From: an uncultured Phycisphaerales bacterium
GTDB taxonomy: Bacteria > Planctomycetota > Phycisphaerae > Sedimentisphaerales > Anaerobacaceae
Length of the DNA stretch: 10,339 bases
Assembly: GCA_937868145.1 (NCBI GenBank)
Contig: CALMMH010000086.1
Location: forward strand, 1 to 10,339
Direction: 5' to 3'
Below the pieces are notes generated by a model. The model was given only the letters and a program-made list of their open reading frames with translations, was not told the origin of the DNA and ran no database searches. Shown here piece after piece: positions 7,211-10,339 of the stretch. Position numbers and translations under genes: made by a program. The first letter of the stretch is position 1. Each line of letters opens with the position of its first letter.

Positions 7211-8309
7211 TCCGATGCGTGCTGCCTGGGGAGCCGGGCGACGGGATCCCGACTGTCTCCCTGGGGGCTCTGCCCCCAAACCCCCGGCATTTTCCGCCTT
7301 GAGCCAGCAGCATGGAATGAAAGAGGAACCGGCCTGCCGCTCCGGCGGGGTCGCTGCATCGCGTGAATGCTCGGGGTTGCTCAAGGCAGCGGGCCGCGGC
7401 CAAGGGTCTTCCTCACTACCATGCCATTGGTCCAAAGCGCAAAATGCCGGGGTTTCAGGGGCAGAGCCCCTGAGGACGACGGTGTGTTCTGCGTTGATTT
7501 TGCTGGGGATCCTGGCTTGCGGAGCGAAAGCGGACTCTGTGTGGGAGACGCTTCGTCAGGGCAACGGACTTTACGCCGGCGGCAAATACGCCGAGGCGAT
7601 CAACAAGTACAACGATGCGCTCGTCGAACTGCCGCAGGCCGTGGAGCCGAAGTTCAACAAAGCCAACAGCTACTACCGGATGGACGATCTGGGCGAGGCT
7701 CTGGACCTGTATCAGGACGTTGCGGCCAAGAGCAAGGACATGTCGCTGGTCGCCAAAGCCAAGTACAACCTGGGCAACTGTTTCTTCCAGCGGGGCGCCA
7801 AGCAGCGGGACTCCGACTTGCAGAAGGCCGTCGACGATATGAAGACGAGCATCACTTACTGGCGGCAGGTCCTGGACATCGATCCGAAGAATGAGAAAGC
7901 GGCCCGCAACATCGAAGTGGCTCGGATGACGATCAAGGACATTCTCGACCAGATCAAAAAGCAGCAGGAAAATCAGCAGAACCAGCAGGATCCGAATCAG
8001 CCCAAGGATCAGCAACAGCAGCAGCAGAATCAACAGCAGGATCCCAATCAGCCGCAGCAGTCGAAGCAGCAGCAAGACCCGAACCAACCGCAGGATCCGA
8101 ACCAGGCCAAGCAGGGGGCTGGGCCGCAAGATCCCAATCAGAACAAGGATCAGCCCCAGCAGCAGCAACAGGGCCAGAACCAGCAGCAAGAGCAAAAGGT
8201 GGAGCCGGACGCCACGGCCCAGGAAATCATCGACAACGAGCAGCGGCAGAAGAAGGAACGCCAGATTCTCCAAAGAGGCCAGTACCGACCGGTCGAGAAA
8301 GATTGGTAA
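7188..8309 (+). CDS. batC: BatC-type TPR protein with Gln/Asn/Pro-rich tail; N-terminal ~95 residues probably repeat-derived
   Basis: The frame gives 373 aa, but the recognisable protein starts near residue 95. A signal-like stretch (VCSALILLGILACGAKA, 99-115) leads into a periplasmic TPR region (about 118-262: GLYAGGKYAEAINKYNDAL; KFNKANSYYRMDDLGEALDLY; KYNLGNCFFQRGAK). A Gln/Asn/Pro-rich linker covers about 258-337 with five DPNQ motifs. The end, EIIDNEQRQKKERQ...RPVEKDW, carries the KDW terminus common in BatC and in BatB/BatC fusions. ATG 7188 has GAGG at 7174-7177 and is kept as the longest frame. Residues 1-94, however, read through a pair of inverted repeats with a Pro/Gly/Ala-rich, non-family sequence. 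The likelier functional start is GTG 7482, with GAGGA at 7472-7476. BatC proteins are thought to scaffold the BatA/BatB complex. Confidence 0.85.
   Translation: MNARKLCNPMRAAWGAGRRDPDCLPGGSAPKPPAFSALSQQHGMKEEPACRSGGVAASRECSGLLKAAGRGQGSSSLPCHWSKAQNAGVSGAEPLRTTVCSALILLGILACGAKADSVWETLRQGNGLYAGGKYAEAINKYNDALVELPQAVEPKFNKANSYYRMDDLGEALDLYQDVAAKSKDMSLVAKAKYNLGNCFFQRGAKQRDSDLQKAVDDMKTSITYWRQVLDIDPKNEKAARNIEVARMTIKDILDQIKKQQENQQNQQDPNQPKDQQQQQQNQQQDPNQPQQSKQQQDPNQPQDPNQAKQGAGPQDPNQNKDQPQQQQQGQNQQQEQKVEPDATAQEIIDNEQRQKKERQILQRGQYRPVEKDW
7263..7472. repeat. Composite inverted repeat (family 2) at the batB/batC junction
   Basis: The left arm 7263-7293 (GGGGGCTCTGCCCCC, then AAACCCCCGGCATTTT) is matched in reverse complement by the right arm 7441-7472 (AAAATGCCGGGG, then TTTCAGGGGCAGAGCCCCTG). 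Each arm carries its own hairpin: GGGGGC-TCT-GCCCCC at 7263-7277 and CAGGGGC-AGA-GCCCCTG at 7456-7472. Inside, GCCTTGAGC (7296-7304) pairs perfectly with GCTCAAGGC (7379-7387). The arrangement resembles a BIME or MITE without coding capacity. It is unrelated in sequence to the 1604 family and is open in the batC frame. Confidence 0.8.
7472..7476 (+). promoter_or_regulatory. Candidate Shine-Dalgarno for the internal batC start (GTG 7482)
   Basis: GAGGA ends 5 bases before GTG 7482, the codon that opens the hydrophobic signal segment of BatC. It abuts the right edge of the family-2 repeat, so the insertion may have supplied or preserved the ribosome site. The weak point is that a protein starting here would have no basic residue before its hydrophobic core. 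Confidence 0.35.
7959..8198 (+). repeat. CAG/CAA-rich low-complexity tract in batC
   Basis: This stretch is dominated by CAG, CAA, AAT/AAC and CC(G/C) codons and encodes the Gln/Asn/Pro-rich linker of BatC, including five DPNQ motifs separated by Gln runs. Such tracts tend to vary in length between strains through slippage. It is coding, in frame and uninterrupted. Confidence 0.85.
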
Positions 8310-10111
8310 TGAGGAACCGTTTCACCTTTTTGATTTTGGCGGTTGCGTTGGCGTCGCCTGCGACGGCGAACGCTGCGGACGACGTCCGAGTCCGCGCCGT
8401 GGTCGACGCCGAGACAGCCATCTACCCCGGCGAAGCCTTCCAGTATTCCATCGTCGTGGAAGGCGGAGCCAAGCCCAGCAAGATCGACGTCTCGCCGCTA
8501 AGAGAGTTCGATCCGACGCCGGTCGGCGACGGCACGTCGTACAATCAGATCAACGATCATGTCAGCATCCGTTACTCTTCGAACTATCAGATCACGGCCA
8601 AGGAAGTCGGCACGATGCACCTTCCCCCCGTGACGGTGGTGGTGGGCGGCAAGACGTACACCACCAACGCAGTCGATGTCACGGTCTCCAAGCCGGGAAC
8701 GACCGACCGGATGAGCGTGCAGTTCACGGTTTCGGATCAGAAATGTTATGCGGGTCAACCGATTGTAATGACTGTCCAGTGGATCGTCTCGACCCGATGG
8801 CAGAACGTCGCCTTCGACGTGCCGGTCTTCGAGTTGCCCGATTTCCTCATCGAGGACGTTGCGTCAGAGGGTTCTGCCCCGGCGGAGCAGAATATCATCG
8901 ACGGGGTCCGGACCACGGTCAAAGGCACTCGCCAGAGCCTCAAAGGCATGGAGTCCGAGGTCTACACCTTCAACAAGGTCCTCATTCCCCAGCGTGCCGG
9001 TCGCGTCCGGCTGGACCCGGTCACCGTGTCGGCGAACATGGCCGTGGGCCGCGTGCGGACGAACAGCGTCTTCAATCCCTACTCGATCAAGTACGAGCGG
9101 GTCTCGGTGCAGTCCGAGCCCGTCGATCTGGAGGTGCTTCCGGTGCCGGAAGAAGGCAAGCCGGCCGAGTTCTATGGGCTCGTGGGACAGTACACGATCT
9201 CCGCCTTGGCCGCTCCGACGAAGGTCAGCGTGGGAGACCCGATTACGCTGACGATTCGGATCGGCGGCAATCCCTATCTCAAACCCGTTCAGTGGCCGCA
9301 GCTCGATCAGGTGCCCGAACTGGCGGCGAATTTCAAGATCCCAACCGAGAAGGCCTCGCCGACTCTTGAAAACGGCCAGAAGATCTTCACGCAGACCCTC
9401 CGAGCCAACCGCGACGCGGTCACGCAGGTGCCGCCGATTCCGCTGGCTTACTTCGATTCGCAGAGCGGCCGGTACGTGGTGGCCCAAACGGAGCCGATCC
9501 CGCTGGAGGTCTCGCCGACGAAGATCCTCACCAACGCCGACATGGAAGGCGGGGGAACGAAAGAGGTCTCGCCCCAGCTTTCGTCCGTGCAGGTGATCAG
9601 CAAGGGCCTGTCTGCGAACTACTATGGGCCGGAGGTTCTGGTCGACCAGCGTTTCTCGCCGGCCGCGGCTGTTTTCACTCTCGGATACGCCGCGATCTGG
9701 TCGATCCCGCTGGCGGCTCTGGCGGTCAGTGCCGTTGTTCGCCTGGCCGGCCGTACAAGCCCGGAGTCGATCGCGCGCAAGCGTCGCCGGCAGGCCGCGG
9801 GCGTGGCCGTGCGGCGATTAAAGGCTGTGGCCTCGACGGACGATCGGCAGCGGCCCGAACAGTTGCTCGACGCGATGAAAGCTTACATCGGCGATCGTTT
9901 TGACCGCGTGGCCGCATCGTTGACCGCGGACGACTGCCGGGACGTAATTGTCCAGGCAGCCGATGATGCGACCCTGGCCTCGCAGTATCGCGACCTGATT
10001 GCGGCCTGCGAAGAGGCCCGGTACGCCTCGCTGGCGGCCGAGATCGGATCGAGCCGGGTGCAGGAAGCTGTGGAATTGATTGACGCCATCGAAAAGCGGT
10101 TGAAGAAATGA
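8309..10111 (+). CDS. batD: BatD, oxygen-tolerance family membrane protein
   Basis: Full-length BatD of 600 aa. A clean signal peptide (MRNRFTFLILAVALASPATANA) has an A-N-A cleavage site after residue 22. A large periplasmic part follows (about 23-445) made of repeated Ig-like modules: VRAVVDAETAIYPGEAFQYSI, then MSVQFTVSDQKCYAGQPIVM, then YTISALAAPTKVSVGDPITL. A membrane helix lies at about 452-478, followed by a basic cytoplasmic segment (ARKRRRQ). The helical tail (AMKAYIGDRF, LTADDC, AACEEARYAS) ends in ELIDAIEKRLKK. This is the BatD family plan. ATG 8309 overlaps the batC stop by one base (TAATG); the upstream in-frame TTG 8303 would add only two residues and is not needed. The stop overlaps the next start as ATGA. 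BatD probably connects the periplasmic VWA/TPR complex to the cytoplasmic side. Confidence 0.92.
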   Translation: MRNRFTFLILAVALASPATANAADDVRVRAVVDAETAIYPGEAFQYSIVVEGGAKPSKIDVSPLREFDPTPVGDGTSYNQINDHVSIRYSSNYQITAKEVGTMHLPPVTVVVGGKTYTTNAVDVTVSKPGTTDRMSVQFTVSDQKCYAGQPIVMTVQWIVSTRWQNVAFDVPVFELPDFLIEDVASEGSAPAEQNIIDGVRTTVKGTRQSLKGMESEVYTFNKVLIPQRAGRVRLDPVTVSANMAVGRVRTNSVFNPYSIKYERVSVQSEPVDLEVLPVPEEGKPAEFYGLVGQYTISALAAPTKVSVGDPITLTIRIGGNPYLKPVQWPQLDQVPELAANFKIPTEKASPTLENGQKIFTQTLRANRDAVTQVPPIPLAYFDSQSGRYVVAQTEPIPLEVSPTKILTNADMEGGGTKEVSPQLSSVQVISKGLSANYYGPEVLVDQRFSPAAAVFTLGYAAIWSIPLAALAVSAVVRLAGRTSPESIARKRRRQAAGVAVRRLKAVASTDDRQRPEQLLDAMKAYIGDRFDRVAASLTADDCRDVIVQAADDATLASQYRDLIAACEEARYASLAAEIGSSRVQEAVELIDAIEKRLKK

Positions 10112-10339
10112 AGAGTTTCAGTGGCCGGATAATTCTGCTCGGTGTGGTGCTTCTGGGAACCGCAACGGGTCGCTCGTCCCTCGTCGCTCGTCCCTCGAAC
10201 GCAAACCGGATCGGAGACTCGGTCCGAGCGATGAGCGACGAGTCCCAGGGGACGCGCGACGATCTTTACGCCTTGCTCACCGAGGCGAACGCTGCGTTTC
10301 AGCAGGCCAACGCCGCCACCGACTCTGGGATCGCCCGGC
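10108..10339 (+). CDS. batE: BatE-like TPR protein, 5' part only (cut by window edge)
   Basis: The first 77 codons of the next gene are visible, starting at the ATGA overlap with batD. A signal peptide (MKSFSGRIILLGVVLLGTATG) is followed by about 30 residues of odd composition (RSSLVARPSNANRIGDSVRA...). The sequence DDLYALLTEANAAFQQANAATD then looks like the first TPR helix of BatE. Position after batD also fits BatE, which in other Bat operons is a TPR protein, often with an SH3-like end; that part lies outside the window. The odd insert coincides with inverted and tandem repeats at 10169-10246, so the spacer between signal and TPR is probably repeat-derived. It could also be another TPR protein. 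Confidence 0.7.
   Translation, partial: MKSFSGRIILLGVVLLGTATGRSSLVARPSNANRIGDSVRAMSDESQGTRDDLYALLTEANAAFQQANAATDSGIAR
10169..10246. repeat. Tandem and inverted repeat (family 3) inside the batE-like gene
   Basis: GTCGCTCGTCCCTC occurs twice in tandem (10169-10182 and 10183-10196). CTCGTCGCTC (10180-10189) has a perfect inverted match, GAGCGACGAG, at 10233-10242. The element can fold into a stem enclosing about 43 bases. It is in frame and encodes the atypical spacer after the signal peptide. It shares no sequence with the repeats at 1604 or 7263. Confidence 0.75.

Noticed and set aside
6005..7435. Long minus-strand open frame (476 codons) opposite batA/batB
   Set aside because: Arises from GC-rich third positions of the plus-strand genes; no domain, signal peptide or plausible start context, and it runs through two strongly supported genes.

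Overview
The window carries one long, tightly packed plus-strand operon of the Bat ("Bacteroides aerotolerance") type, running from about 618 past the right edge at 10339. It is preceded by a small LysE/RhtB-like remnant (28-243) and a 374-base non-coding gap. DNA is GC-rich with uniform codon use. The gene content, plus several palindromic repeat families at gene 5' ends, fits a Planctomycetota-like bacterium, perhaps Phycisphaerae. That placement is inference, since there is no marker gene here.

Operon order: MoxR AAA+ ATPase (618-1607); DUF58 protein (1692-2567); membrane-anchored TPR/SurA/parvulin-like protein (2606-3991); short BatD-like lipoprotein with a DUF4381-like tail (3988-5106); BatA (5106-6197); BatB (6194-7210); BatC-type TPR protein with a Gln/Asn/Pro-rich tail (7188-8309); BatD (8309-10111); 5' part of a BatE-like TPR protein (10108 to edge). 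From 2606 on, genes overlap by 1-4 bases (ATGA, TGATG and TAATG junctions), except BatB/BatC, whose assigned starts overlap by 23. This indicates translational coupling.

Inferred working model: MoxR remodels or loads a metal-dependent VWA complex. DUF58 is the cytoplasmic VWA partner. BatA and BatB are membrane-anchored VWA proteins. The BatD-type proteins present periplasmic Ig-like modules and helical cytoplasmic tails, and BatC and BatE are periplasmic TPR scaffolds. The parvulin-like protein would be an envelope chaperone for the complex, but it lacks the usual second catalytic histidine. Bat systems are linked to envelope or oxidative stress in other bacteria; the substrate here is unknown.

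The most unusual signal is a set of three unrelated inverted-repeat families inserted at 5' ends or junctions: 1604-1689 and 4057-4079 (family 1), 7263-7472 (family 2) and 10169-10246 (family 3). Three of these four sites are translated in frame and lie directly beside signal peptides. They appear to have rewritten the start regions of the short BatD-like protein, BatC and BatE. No RNA genes, CRISPR arrays, transposases or convincing rho-independent terminators were seen.
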